Source: an uncultured Bacteroidia bacterium
Lineage (GTDB): Bacteria; Bacteroidota; Bacteroidia; Bacteroidales; UBA932
NCBI GenBank assembly: GCA_902795785.1
Contig: CADBMK010000164.1
Span: 1-6,037, forward strand
Direction: 5' to 3'
DNA length: 6,037 nucleotides
Of the stretch, positions 1-6,037 are shown in pieces. How positions within the stretch are numbered: position 1 is the stretch's first letter; each line of letters opens with the position of its first letter. The notes beneath the pieces are model-generated. The model saw only the letters and a program-made list of their open reading frames with translations. It was not told the DNA's origin and ran no database searches. The translations under genes were made by a program, and so were the position numbers.

Positions 1-425
1 ACCTTGTCCGTATATGTAGGTCCGATACCCTTGAGGGTTGAACCAATCTTGCCCTTGCCGGCAGCAGCCTCGTTGGCTGCGTCAAGGAGTCTGTGGGTAG
101 GAAGGATGAGATGAGCCTTCTTTGAAACCACAATCTTCTTCTTAGGGTCGATACCTGTGGTCTTGATGATATTCTCGCACTCCTCACGGAAGGTTACAGG
201 ATCAAGAACTACACCGTTACCGATGATGTTCTCGGATCCCTCCCTGAAAATTCCTGAAGGAATGCTGCGCACTACAAAACTCTTTCCGTCAAAATGAAGT
301 GAATGGCCTGCGTTAGGGCCGCCCTGGAAACGGGCTACGGCAGGATATCTTCCTGCAAGTACATCCACAATCTTTCCTTTACCCTCGTCTCCCCACTGGA
401 GACCAAGTACTACATCAATTTTCAT
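1..425 (-). CDS. purA: Adenylosuccinate synthetase, N-terminal part (3' end cut by window edge)
   Basis: PurA joins IMP and aspartate using GTP to form adenylosuccinate, the first committed step to AMP in the cytoplasm. The first 141 codons are visible; the family is usually about 420-430 residues, so roughly two thirds lies beyond the left edge. Seen: the phosphate-binding loop WGDEGKGK at residues 11-18, with D13 at the position of the catalytic aspartate; QGGPNAGH at 34-41, with H41 matching the catalytic histidine of the E. coli enzyme; IIGNGVVLDP at 67-76; LILPTHRLLD at 106-115; and GSTLKGIGPTYTDK at 128-141, the IMP-binding loop. The usual form of that loop is GTTGKGIGP or GTTGRGIGP, so S129 and L131 are mild departures. 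The start is the ATG at 423-425, which gives the standard N-terminus for this family. It follows ssb by 20 nt with no visible terminator, so co-transcription with ssb is likely (inference). Confidence 0.97.
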   Translation of the reverse strand, partial: MKIDVVLGLQWGDEGKGKIVDVLAGRYPAVARFQGGPNAGHSLHFDGKSFVVRSIPSGIFREGSENIIGNGVVLDPVTFREECENIIKTTGIDPKKKIVVSKKAHLILPTHRLLDAANEAAAGKGKIGSTLKGIGPTYTDK

Positions 426-445
426 ATCTGTTTTAAATCAATTTT

Positions 446-910
446 CTAGAATGGAAGGTCGTCTGAAGGGTTTTCATCCACCACCGGAGCGGAAGGCTGG
501 GCCACAGGCTCTGCTGCCTGGACTGGCGCAGGGGCAGCCGGTGCCGCCGTCTCTGCAGAGTCCTTGCGACCGAGGAGCTGGATATTGGAAGCCACGATTT
601 CCGTCGTGTACCTCTTTGCTCCGGTCTGGTCAGTCCAGGACCTGGTACGGATTCTTCCCTCGACATAAATCTGGGTTCCTTTCTTCACATACTTCTCAAC
701 AGTGTCGGCAAGGTTGCCCCAGACTGAAATATTATGCCACTCGGTGTTTTCCTGAAGTGCGCCCGAACGGTCACGGTACCTGTCCGTGGTTGCGAGCGTA
801 AATGAGGCCACCTTCGCATTTGAAGAAGGTGTAGAATTCTTTCCGTCAAGGTAACGTACATCTGGATCTTTGCCAACGTTACCGATAAGCATTGCTTTGT
901 TCAGTGACAT
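446..910 (-). CDS. ssb: Single-stranded DNA-binding protein
   Basis: SSB coats single-stranded DNA during replication, repair and recombination, and recruits partner proteins through its C-terminal tip. The 154-residue product has the expected three parts. An OB-fold domain covers about residues 1-115 (LNKAMLIGNVGKDPDVRYL near the start, ENTEWHNISVWG at 54-65, YVKKGTQIYVEGRIRTRSW at 74-92, then a TTEIVASNIQLLG strand). An Ala/Pro/Val-rich, probably disordered linker covers about 117-144. An acidic tail ends in DDLPF at 150-154, a variant of the DDDIPF tip of E. coli. Residues 22-32 (DGKNSTPSSNA) look like an extra loop between the first two OB strands. W58 and W64 are candidate base-stacking aromatics. 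The start at 908-910 gives the canonical MSLNK beginning. The gene lies 57 nt after folD and 20 nt before purA, and its leader carries a palindrome ending 4 nt before the ATG. Confidence 0.97.
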   Translation of the reverse strand: MSLNKAMLIGNVGKDPDVRYLDGKNSTPSSNAKVASFTLATTDRYRDRSGALQENTEWHNISVWGNLADTVEKYVKKGTQIYVEGRIRTRSWTDQTGAKRYTTEIVASNIQLLGRKDSAETAAPAAPAPVQAAEPVAQPSAPVVDENPSDDLPF

Positions 911-914
911 AATA

Positions 915-941
915 TCGAGGTTTAATATATATTAACCTCGA
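915..941. repeat. AT-centred palindrome in the ssb leader
   Basis: Eight-base arms TCGAGGTT (915-922) and AACCTCGA (934-941) are perfect inverted copies. The 11-nt centre (923-933) is a T followed by AATATATATT, itself a palindrome, so the whole element is symmetric except for one extra base. On the minus-strand transcript it could form a hairpin whose stem ends 4 nt before the ssb start codon. No run of U follows, so it does not look like an intrinsic terminator for folD. It could be a protein-binding operator or an RNA structure limiting ssb translation; the sequence alone does not decide. Confidence 0.75.
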
Positions 942-969
942 AAGATAGCAAATTTCCAGTATTAAACCT
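918..969. repeat. 10-bp inverted repeat linking the folD stop to the ssb leader
   Basis: AGGTTTAATA at 918-927 is the exact reverse complement of TATTAAACCT at 960-969, with 32 nt between. The distal arm overlaps the folD stop codon (968-970). The proximal arm overlaps the left arm and centre of the palindrome at 915-941, so in RNA the two pairings would be mutually exclusive. The arms are AT-rich, and chance is a real alternative. Confidence 0.5.
940..968 (-). promoter_or_regulatory. Weak candidate promoter for ssb
   Basis: On the minus strand, TATCTTTC (947 down to 940) matches five of the six fixed bases of the Bacteroidota -7 consensus TAnnTTTG. No good TTG-type -33 element is found at the expected distance; only a TTT at 966-964 is nearby, with a short spacer. 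If the element is real, transcription would start inside the palindrome at 915-941, which would favour an operator over an RNA hairpin. The call rests mainly on this being the only sizeable gap in the window. Confidence 0.2.
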
Positions 970-1822
970 ATGCGTTTCTCTTAAGAAAGCACTCGATGGT
1001 ATTCTCCATGAGACAGCAGATAGTCATAGGGCCGACTCCGCCAGGGACAGGAGTAATCACAGATGCAAGCGGTTCCACTGCATCATAGTCCACATCGCCG
1101 ACAAGTTTGCCGGTCTCAGGGTCCCTGTTCACGCCGACGTCGATGACAACGGCGCCGGGAGCCACCATATCGGCAGTAACGAACCTGGCTTTTCCGATTG
1201 CCACTACGAGTATTTCAGCCTCACGGCACACCTTGGCAAGGTCCTTTGTACGGCTGTGACATACTGTCACGGTTGCATTCTCGTCCAGAAGGAGCTTGGA
1301 CACAGGAAGGCCCACGATATTGCTTCTTCCGATTACCACCGCCCTCTTGCCGGCTATCTCCACGCCGGCCTCCTTAAGGAGCTTGATGATGCCCTTAGGG
1401 GTGCAGGCCACCGTGCAAGGCTGTTTCTGCCAGAGAGCAGCCACGTTGAGAGGATGGAAGCCGTCAACATCCTTCTCCTTGGAAATTGCAGCGATTACCT
1501 TATCCTCGCTGATGTGCTTTGGAAGAGGAAGCTGGACAAGGATTCCGTCAACGGAGCTGTCTGCGTTGAGCTCGGCAATCAGGCCGAGCAGTTCCTCTTC
1601 TGAAATTGTTGCAGGACGCAGGATGGTGGTGTTCTTGATGCCCACCACCTCGCACGCCTTGCCTTTGCCCTTGACATAGCTCTGGCTTGCAGGATCCTCG
1701 CCTACGAGAATGACCACAAGATGCGGAACGCGTCCGTACTTCTCAGGGAAGGTAGCCACCTGGGCTGCCATCTCAGCCTTCAGCCTTGTCGAAAGGTCTT
1801 TGCCACTTATAACTTTTGCCAT
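968..1822 (-). CDS. folD: Bifunctional methylenetetrahydrofolate dehydrogenase / methenyltetrahydrofolate cyclohydrolase
   Basis: FolD oxidises 5,10-methylene-THF to methenyl-THF with NADP and hydrolyses it to 10-formyl-THF, the formyl donor for purine synthesis. The 284-residue product is close to the 288 of E. coli. Seen: DPASQSYVKGKGKAC at 43-57, with Y49 and K53 matching the active-site Tyr and Lys; DGILVQLPLP at 92-101 with Q97; KDVDGFHP at 117-124 with D120; the nucleotide-binding segment VVIGRSNIVGLP at 162-173 and HSRT at 189-192; VIDVGVNR at 226-233; and PVPGGVGPMT at 258-267. The start is the ATG at 1820-1822, giving MAKVISGK, which aligns with known FolD N-termini. An in-frame ATG at 1873 would add 17 residues overlapping the end of purD and is unlikely. 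It begins 4 nt after the purD stop, so it is almost certainly the next gene of the pur operon, feeding 10-formyl-THF to PurH. Confidence 0.97.
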   Translation of the reverse strand: MAKVISGKDLSTRLKAEMAAQVATFPEKYGRVPHLVVILVGEDPASQSYVKGKGKACEVVGIKNTTILRPATISEEELLGLIAELNADSSVDGILVQLPLPKHISEDKVIAAISKEKDVDGFHPLNVAALWQKQPCTVACTPKGIIKLLKEAGVEIAGKRAVVIGRSNIVGLPVSKLLLDENATVTVCHSRTKDLAKVCREAEILVVAIGKARFVTADMVAPGAVVIDVGVNRDPETGKLVGDVDYDAVEPLASVITPVPGGVGPMTICCLMENTIECFLKRNA

Positions 1823-1826
1823 AATA

Positions 1827-3089
1827 TTAAAGCACGCGCCAGCCGATGTCGCGGCGCTTGAAAAGATTTTCACACTCTATCTTGTCGGCAGCGACGAGAG
1901 CCTTTGCCTGAGCCTCCTTAAGGTCTGCACCTGAGGCGAGCACCATAAGCACACGGCCTCCCGAAGTGACGATTCTGCCGTCACGCTCAGATGTTCCCAT
2001 ATGGTAGATTCTTACGGAAGGGTCACTGAGGGCGTTTTCGAAGCCCTTGATCTCGAAGCCCTTCTCATAACTCTGCGGATATCCCTTGGAAGCCAGAACG
2101 AATCCGAGGGTAGCCTCCTTCTGCCATTTGATTTCAGGCATCGGAGTATCGTCCACGATGGCAGAGAAGATATCGTAGATATCGCTCTGAAGACGCGGAA
2201 GGACAACCTCAGTCTCAGGGTCTCCGAAACGGCAGTTGAACTCGATGACCTTTACTCCGTCAGGGGTCTTCATAAGACCTCCGTAGAGAACGCCCTTGAA
2301 AGGACAGCCCTCAGCCACCATTGCGGCAGCAACCGGCTTCATAATGTTCTCGAGGGCAAACTCCTCGTCCTCCGCAGGGATGATAGGAACAGGAGAATAC
2401 GCTCCCATTCCTCCCGTATTAGGGCCCTTGTCACCTTCGAAGGCGCGCTTGTGGTCCTGTGAGAGGGTCATAGGATAGACCTCCTTTCCGTTCACGAAGC
2501 ACATGAAGGAGAACTCCGGACCGGTAAGGAATTCCTCCACCACTACCTTTCCGTGGCCGAACTTGTCATCCAGAAGCATATCCTTGAGAGTAGCCTCCGC
2601 ATCCTGAAGGTTTTCAGGGATAACGACGCCCTTGCCGGCAGCGAGGCCGTCATATTTGAGCACGACAGGGAACTTTCCCGCCTTCACATAGGCAAGTGCC
2701 TCCGCGTAATCCGAGAATGTCTTATAAGCAGCCGTAGGAACATTGTATTTTGCCATCAGAGCCTTTGCAAAATCCTTTGAAGACTCGATTGTAGCAGCGG
2801 CCCTGGAAGGTCCGAAGATGCGCAGTCCCGCAGCCTGGAAGGCGTCTGCAATTCCAGCGGCAAGACTGACTTCCGGTCCTACCACGGTAAGGTCGATACC
2901 CTCCTTCCTGGCGAAGGCTACGAGAGCCTCCACGTCATTGTCCTTGATCGGCACGCACTCGGCCTGACGGGCGATGCCCGCATTTCCCGGTGCGCAGTAT
3001 ATCTTTGATACCCTGGAGCTGCGGCTGAGAGCATCCACAATGGCATGCTCTCTTCCTCCGCCTCCTACTACAAGTACTTTCTTATTCAT
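1827..3089 (-). CDS. purD: Phosphoribosylamine-glycine ligase (GAR synthetase)
   Basis: PurD couples 5-phosphoribosylamine and glycine with ATP to give glycinamide ribonucleotide, step 2 of de novo purine synthesis. The 420-residue product compares with about 429 in E. coli and is complete. Seen: the N-terminal fold with VVGGGGREHA at 7-16, PGNAG at 34-38 and VVGPE at 69-73; SSKDFAK at 103-109 opening the ATP-grasp region; KYDGLAAGKGV at 145-155, the glycine-rich ATP-binding loop; EEFLTGPEFSFM at 185-196; GPNTGGMGAYSP at 222-233; and the metal/ATP site EFNCRFGDPETE at 283-294. A C-terminal domain follows to residue 420. The start at 3087-3089 lies 2 nt after the purH stop and gives a normal MNKKVLVVGGGG beginning. 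It sits between purH and folD in the same tightly spaced run. Its substrate is the unstable product of PurF, encoded three genes upstream. Confidence 0.98.
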   Translation of the reverse strand: MNKKVLVVGGGGREHAIVDALSRSSRVSKIYCAPGNAGIARQAECVPIKDNDVEALVAFARKEGIDLTVVGPEVSLAAGIADAFQAAGLRIFGPSRAAATIESSKDFAKALMAKYNVPTAAYKTFSDYAEALAYVKAGKFPVVLKYDGLAAGKGVVIPENLQDAEATLKDMLLDDKFGHGKVVVEEFLTGPEFSFMCFVNGKEVYPMTLSQDHKRAFEGDKGPNTGGMGAYSPVPIIPAEDEEFALENIMKPVAAAMVAEGCPFKGVLYGGLMKTPDGVKVIEFNCRFGDPETEVVLPRLQSDIYDIFSAIVDDTPMPEIKWQKEATLGFVLASKGYPQSYEKGFEIKGFENALSDPSVRIYHMGTSERDGRIVTSGGRVLMVLASGADLKEAQAKALVAADKIECENLFKRRDIGWRVL

Positions 3090-3091
3090 AA

Positions 3092-4645
3092 TCAGTGCTT
3101 GAAATGTCTCATTCCTGTGAAGAGCATCGTGATGCCGTTTGCGTTGGCTGCATCGATGCTTTCCTGGTCACGCACGCTGCCGCCAGGCTGAACGATGGCC
3201 TTGATGCCATACTTGGCAGCCGTCTCCACGCTGTCACCGAACGGGAAGAATCCGTCGGATCCCATTACAAGACCCTCGGCCTTGATATCCTTGCCCGCTG
3301 CCTTGAGAGAGTTTTCAGCCTCTTCAAGGGCGATGGCGGCGCTGCCCACACGGTTCATCTGGCCGGCGCCGACTCCAAGCGTCATACCGTCCTTGACAAC
3401 CACGATGGCGTTTGACTTGACGTGCTTTACGATTCTCCAGGCAAACTGGAGGTCTGTCAGCTGAGCCTCGGTAGGCTTTGCCTCGGTAACGCACATATCA
3501 GCGGTAATCTTCTTTGTGACCGTATCCTGATCCTGGGCAAGAAGGCCGCCGTTCATGCTGACATACTGCATACGGGTCTTGGTATCGGCAGACATGTCAA
3601 CCTTGAGAAGACGGAGATTCTTCTTGGTGGTGAGGATATCGAGGGCCTCCTTCGTGAATGAAGGAGCCATGATGATTTCAAGGAAGATAGGCTTCATAAG
3701 TTCCGCAACCTCGGCGTTGATCTCCTGGTTGGTTGCCACGATACCGCCGAAGATGCTGACCTTGTCAGCCTCATAAGCCTTGTTCCAGGCCTCAACTACA
3801 TCCTTGCCGATAGCGGCTCCACAAGGGTTCATATGCTTGAGACCTACGCAGAACGGAACATCCGCAAACTCGCGCACGATGTTGAGGGCGGCATTCGCAT
3901 CCTGGATATTGTTGTATGACAGTTCCTTGCCGTTAAGCTGCTCGGCTGTTGCAAGAGAGAAAGGAACAGCCTCCTTTGTGGCGTAGAACTTGGCATTCTG
4001 GTGAGGGTTCTCACCGTAACGGAGGCTCTGCTTGAGGTCGTACTCAAGGAAAAGCTTCTCGTTAAGGCCAGCCTGCGCACGCATGTATGTGGCGATTGCC
4101 ATATCATACTCTGCGGTATGGGTGTATGCCTTTGCAGAGAGCTGGAGACGGGTTTCAGGAGTGGTGTCGCCAGTTGACTTGATCTCGTCAAGCACGGTCT
4201 TGTAATCCTCAGGATTAACCACAACGGTAACGGCCGCCCAGTTCTTGGCTGCGCTGCGGAGCATTGAAGGGCCTCCGATGTCGATGTGCTCGACAGCGTC
4301 CTCCATCGTCACGTCCGGCTTGGCGATGGTCTCGCGGAATGGATAGAGATTTACACAGACGAGGTCAATCTTCTCGATGCCGTTTTTCTTGAGCTGCTCC
4401 ATATGGTCAGCCACGTCGCGGCGTGCCAGAAGGGCGCCGTGGATTTTCGGATGAAGGGTCTTCACGCGTCCGTCGCAGATTTCAGGGAACCCCGTAACGT
4501 CGCTGACGCTTGTTACCTTCACTCCGGCCTCGCGGAGCATCTTCATTGTACCGCTGGTGGAAAGAATCTCCCAGCCAAGGGCCTCGAGTTCCTTTGCGAA
4601 CTCAACCACGCCCGTCTTGTCGCTTACGCTGATAAGTGCTCTCAT
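3092..4645 (-). CDS. purH: Bifunctional AICAR formyltransferase / IMP cyclohydrolase
   Basis: PurH carries out the last two steps to IMP: formylation of AICAR by 10-formyl-THF and ring closure of FAICAR. The 517-residue product is near the 529 of E. coli. The IMP cyclohydrolase (MGS-like) domain covers about 1-190: ISVSDKTG at 5-12, STSGT at 29-33, DGRVKTLHPKIHGALLARR at 58-76, VNLYPF at 98-103 and IDIGGPSMLRSAAKN at 121-135. The transformylase domain follows: LRYGENPHQ at 208-216, LSYNNIQDANAA at 242-253, and LKHMNPCGAA at 269-278, with K270 and H271 the conserved catalytic pair. Near the C-terminus are SNAIVVVKDG, GVGAGQMNRV, GSDGFFPFGDS and QPGGSVRD. The product ends GMRHFKH, matching the usual family ending. 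The start at 4643-4645 is 5 nt after the purM stop and gives the standard MRALISVSDKTG. The formyl donor is supplied by FolD, two genes downstream. Confidence 0.98.
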   Translation of the reverse strand: MRALISVSDKTGVVEFAKELEALGWEILSTSGTMKMLREAGVKVTSVSDVTGFPEICDGRVKTLHPKIHGALLARRDVADHMEQLKKNGIEKIDLVCVNLYPFRETIAKPDVTMEDAVEHIDIGGPSMLRSAAKNWAAVTVVVNPEDYKTVLDEIKSTGDTTPETRLQLSAKAYTHTAEYDMAIATYMRAQAGLNEKLFLEYDLKQSLRYGENPHQNAKFYATKEAVPFSLATAEQLNGKELSYNNIQDANAALNIVREFADVPFCVGLKHMNPCGAAIGKDVVEAWNKAYEADKVSIFGGIVATNQEINAEVAELMKPIFLEIIMAPSFTKEALDILTTKKNLRLLKVDMSADTKTRMQYVSMNGGLLAQDQDTVTKKITADMCVTEAKPTEAQLTDLQFAWRIVKHVKSNAIVVVKDGMTLGVGAGQMNRVGSAAIALEEAENSLKAAGKDIKAEGLVMGSDGFFPFGDSVETAAKYGIKAIVQPGGSVRDQESIDAANANGITMLFTGMRHFKH

Positions 4646-4650
4646 ATCTC

Positions 4651-5682
4651 TTACTTCAATTTAATGTCAACTCCTGGTTTGTCGGTAACCTTTCCGATGA
4701 CGGTTGCCTTGTCGCCGTATTTTGCAAGAATGTCAATTGCTTTCTGAGCCTCGCTTGCATCGAGGGCGAGAACCATACCAACACCCATATTGAAGATGTT
4801 GAACATCTCCCTGTGAGGGATGTTGCCCTTTGCCTCAAGGAACTTGAAGATAGGAAGGATCTCCCAGGTGCCTTCCTCGATGAAAATGCCCTGGCCTTCC
4901 CTGAGGATACGTGGGATATTCTCGTCAAAGCCGCCACCGGTGATGTGCGCAACACCGTGAACGTCACAGTTGCGGATTACGTCAAGAACCTGCTTTACAT
5001 AGATTCTGGTCGGGGTGAGCGCCACCTCACCGAGAACCTGGCCGCCGAGTTCGTCGTACCTTGAGTGGAGGTCCAGTTTAGCGTCGGCGAAAATCTTCCT
5101 GACAAGGCTGAATCCGTTTGAATGAATACCCGTAGAAGCGATTCCAACGAGAACGTCGCCCACCTTTACCTTGGTGCCGTCGATGAGTTTTGACTTCTCA
5201 ACCACTCCGGTCGTGTAGCCGGCGATGTCATACTCGCCGTTCTCATACATACCCGGCATCTCGGCCGTCTCACCTCCGATGAGGGCGCAGCCTGCCTGAC
5301 GGCAGCCTTCAGCCACACCGGCAACGATGGCCTCAACCTTCTCAGGGATGTTCTTTCCCTGGGCCACATAATCGAGGAAGAAAAGAGGCTCGGCGCCCTG
5401 TGCAAGGACATCGTTCACGCACATAGCAACTGCGTCGATGCCGATTGTGTCGTGCTTGTCCATCTCGAAAGCAATCTTGAGCTTGGTTCCCACACCGTCG
5501 GTTCCACCGACGAGAATCGGTTCCTTGATTCCCAGAGATGCAAGGTCAAACATACCGCCGAATGAACCGATATTACCCATACATCCAGGTCTGTCGGTTG
5601 ATGCAACGTGTTTCTTGATACGACGGACAACGTCATATCCGGCTTCCAGGCTAACGCCTGCCTTTTCGTAATCTACTGCCAT
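4651..5682 (-). CDS. purM: Phosphoribosylformylglycinamidine cyclo-ligase (AIR synthetase)
   Basis: PurM closes the imidazole ring of FGAM with ATP to give aminoimidazole ribonucleotide, step 5 of the pathway. The 343-residue product matches the 345 of E. coli and is complete. Seen in order: the N-terminal DYEKAGVSLEAGYDVV; GNIGSFGGMFDL at 36-47; VGGTDGVGTKLK at 58-69, the signature of the PurM/PurL superfamily; DAVAMCVNDVLAQGAEPLFFLDY at 83-105; LIGGETAEMPGMY at 134-146; ASTGIHSNGFSLVRK at 182-196, joining the two domains; HITGGGFDENIPR at 246-258; and FNIFNMGVGM at 294-303. The start at 5680-5682 lies 9 nt after the purF stop and gives the expected MAVDYEKAGV. I recall a longer, divergent PurM-like form (about 390 residues) from Bacteroides; this gene encodes the ordinary short form. 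It opens the fully visible part of the pur operon. Confidence 0.98.
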   Translation of the reverse strand: MAVDYEKAGVSLEAGYDVVRRIKKHVASTDRPGCMGNIGSFGGMFDLASLGIKEPILVGGTDGVGTKLKIAFEMDKHDTIGIDAVAMCVNDVLAQGAEPLFFLDYVAQGKNIPEKVEAIVAGVAEGCRQAGCALIGGETAEMPGMYENGEYDIAGYTTGVVEKSKLIDGTKVKVGDVLVGIASTGIHSNGFSLVRKIFADAKLDLHSRYDELGGQVLGEVALTPTRIYVKQVLDVIRNCDVHGVAHITGGGFDENIPRILREGQGIFIEEGTWEILPIFKFLEAKGNIPHREMFNIFNMGVGMVLALDASEAQKAIDILAKYGDKATVIGKVTDKPGVDIKLK

Positions 5683-5691
5683 AGTATTGTG

Positions 5692-6037
5692 TTAAATTAT
5701 ATTTCCTTCATAAAGTTCCGTAGGGTACTTGCCCTTGAAGCACGCAAGGCACAGGTCTGATCTTCTGGCCGCCCTGTAGAGCGCTTCGTGTGAGATGAAT
5801 GCAAGGGAATCAGCTCCGATTGCGTCACGGACCTGCTCAACTGTCTTGTCCGCGCAGATAAGTTCCTTCCTGGTGCTGATATCCACGCCATAGAAGCAAG
5901 GATACTGGAGTTCAGGGCTTGCAATCCTGACGTGCACCTCCCTGGCCCCGGCCTCGCGCAGCATCGTTACGATGCGGCGGGAAGTGGTTCCGCGGACGAT
6001 GGAGTCGTCGATTAGGATGAGTCTCTTGCCTTCAACT
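5692..6037 (-). CDS. purF: Amidophosphoribosyltransferase, C-terminal part (5' end cut by window edge)
   Basis: PurF transfers the amide of glutamine to PRPP to make 5-phosphoribosylamine, the committed first step of purine synthesis. Only the last 114 residues are visible, roughly a quarter of a usual 450-500 residue enzyme; the glutaminase domain lies beyond the right edge. Seen: LILIDDSIVRGTTSRRIV (fragment residues 6-23), the PRPP-binding loop typical of PurF; MLREAGAREVHVRIASP at 25-41; YPCFYGVD at 45-52; IGADSL at 73-78; and CLACFKGKYPTELY at 96-109. C47, C96 and C99 align with three of the four [4Fe-4S] cysteine ligands of the Bacillus subtilis enzyme, which the E. coli type lacks. The fourth would lie outside the window. 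The tail after YPTELY is short (EGNII then TAA). It is the most upstream gene seen in the operon, and purM starts 9 nt after it. Confidence 0.96.
   Translation of the reverse strand, partial: VEGKRLILIDDSIVRGTTSRRIVTMLREAGAREVHVRIASPELQYPCFYGVDISTRKELICADKTVEQVRDAIGADSLAFISHEALYRAARRSDLCLACFKGKYPTELYEGNII

Noticed and set aside
426..445. Separate promoter or terminator between ssb and purA
   Set aside because: The 20-nt gap is A/T-rich but has no hairpin and no TAnnTTTG-like element, so read-through from ssb is the simpler reading.
911..945. Intrinsic terminator after folD
   Set aside because: The palindrome is symmetric, but its stem is AT-rich at the centre and no U-tract follows on the minus-strand transcript; the next bases are TATT and then the ssb ATG.
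1823..1873. Longer folD form starting at an ATG inside purD (17 extra residues)
   Set aside because: The extra residues have no counterpart in FolD, overlap the conserved end of purD, and the ATG at 1820-1822 gives the standard N-terminus 4 nt after the purD stop.
2001..2462. Long open frame on the plus strand opposite purD
   Set aside because: It is antisense to an intact, motif-rich purD, shows no recognisable domain, and is explained by codon composition of the real gene. The same holds for the plus-strand frames opposite ssb, folD, purH and purM.
3844..4224. Alternative minus-strand frame inside purH
   Set aside because: It is rich in Ser, Arg and Leu, as expected of an out-of-frame shadow, and lies wholly within the conserved PurH coding frame.
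1..6037. A novel defence, mobile or otherwise undescribed system
   Set aside because: Every sizeable stretch is explained by seven conserved housekeeping genes. There are no direct repeats, transposase, integrase or unknown genes, and the longest non-coding gap is 57 nt.

Overview
The window is a run of conserved housekeeping genes, all on the minus strand, so the biological reading order is from high to low coordinates. In transcription order it holds: the 3' end of purF (cut by the right edge), purM, purH, purD, folD, then ssb, then the 5' part of purA (cut by the left edge). All seven were recognised from family motifs in the translated sequence, and the five complete genes look intact. 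No tRNA, rRNA, mobile element or CRISPR array was seen.

Organism: most likely a member of Bacteroidota, probably Bacteroidales, with moderate GC (about half, judged by eye on a few lines). The clues are the PurA N-terminus (GLQWGDEGKGK, then RFQGGPNAGH, as I remember it from Bacteroides PurA), the SSB style, and start codons preceded by short AT-rich stretches with no convincing Shine-Dalgarno sequence. A genus cannot be named from this window.

Layout: positions 968-6037 form a tightly packed purine/one-carbon operon. The gaps are 9 nt (purF-purM), 5 nt (purM-purH), 2 nt (purH-purD) and 4 nt (purD-folD). PurF makes phosphoribosylamine from PRPP and glutamine, PurD ligates glycine to it, PurM closes the imidazole ring to give AIR, and PurH performs the last two steps to IMP. 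FolD makes 10-formyl-tetrahydrofolate, the formyl donor PurH needs. The middle enzymes (PurN or PurT, PurL, PurE, PurC, PurB) are not in this window.

The largest gap (57 nt, 911-967) lies between folD and ssb. It contains a near-perfect AT-centred palindrome ending 4 nt before the ssb start codon, and a 10-bp inverted repeat that competes with it for the same bases. This is the only non-coding stretch with visible structure. After ssb, a 20-nt gap leads to purA, the first committed step from IMP to AMP, so ssb sits between two parts of the purine pathway.

I found no undescribed system. The points worth a second look are the ssb leader structure, the placement of ssb, and a loop insertion in SSB.
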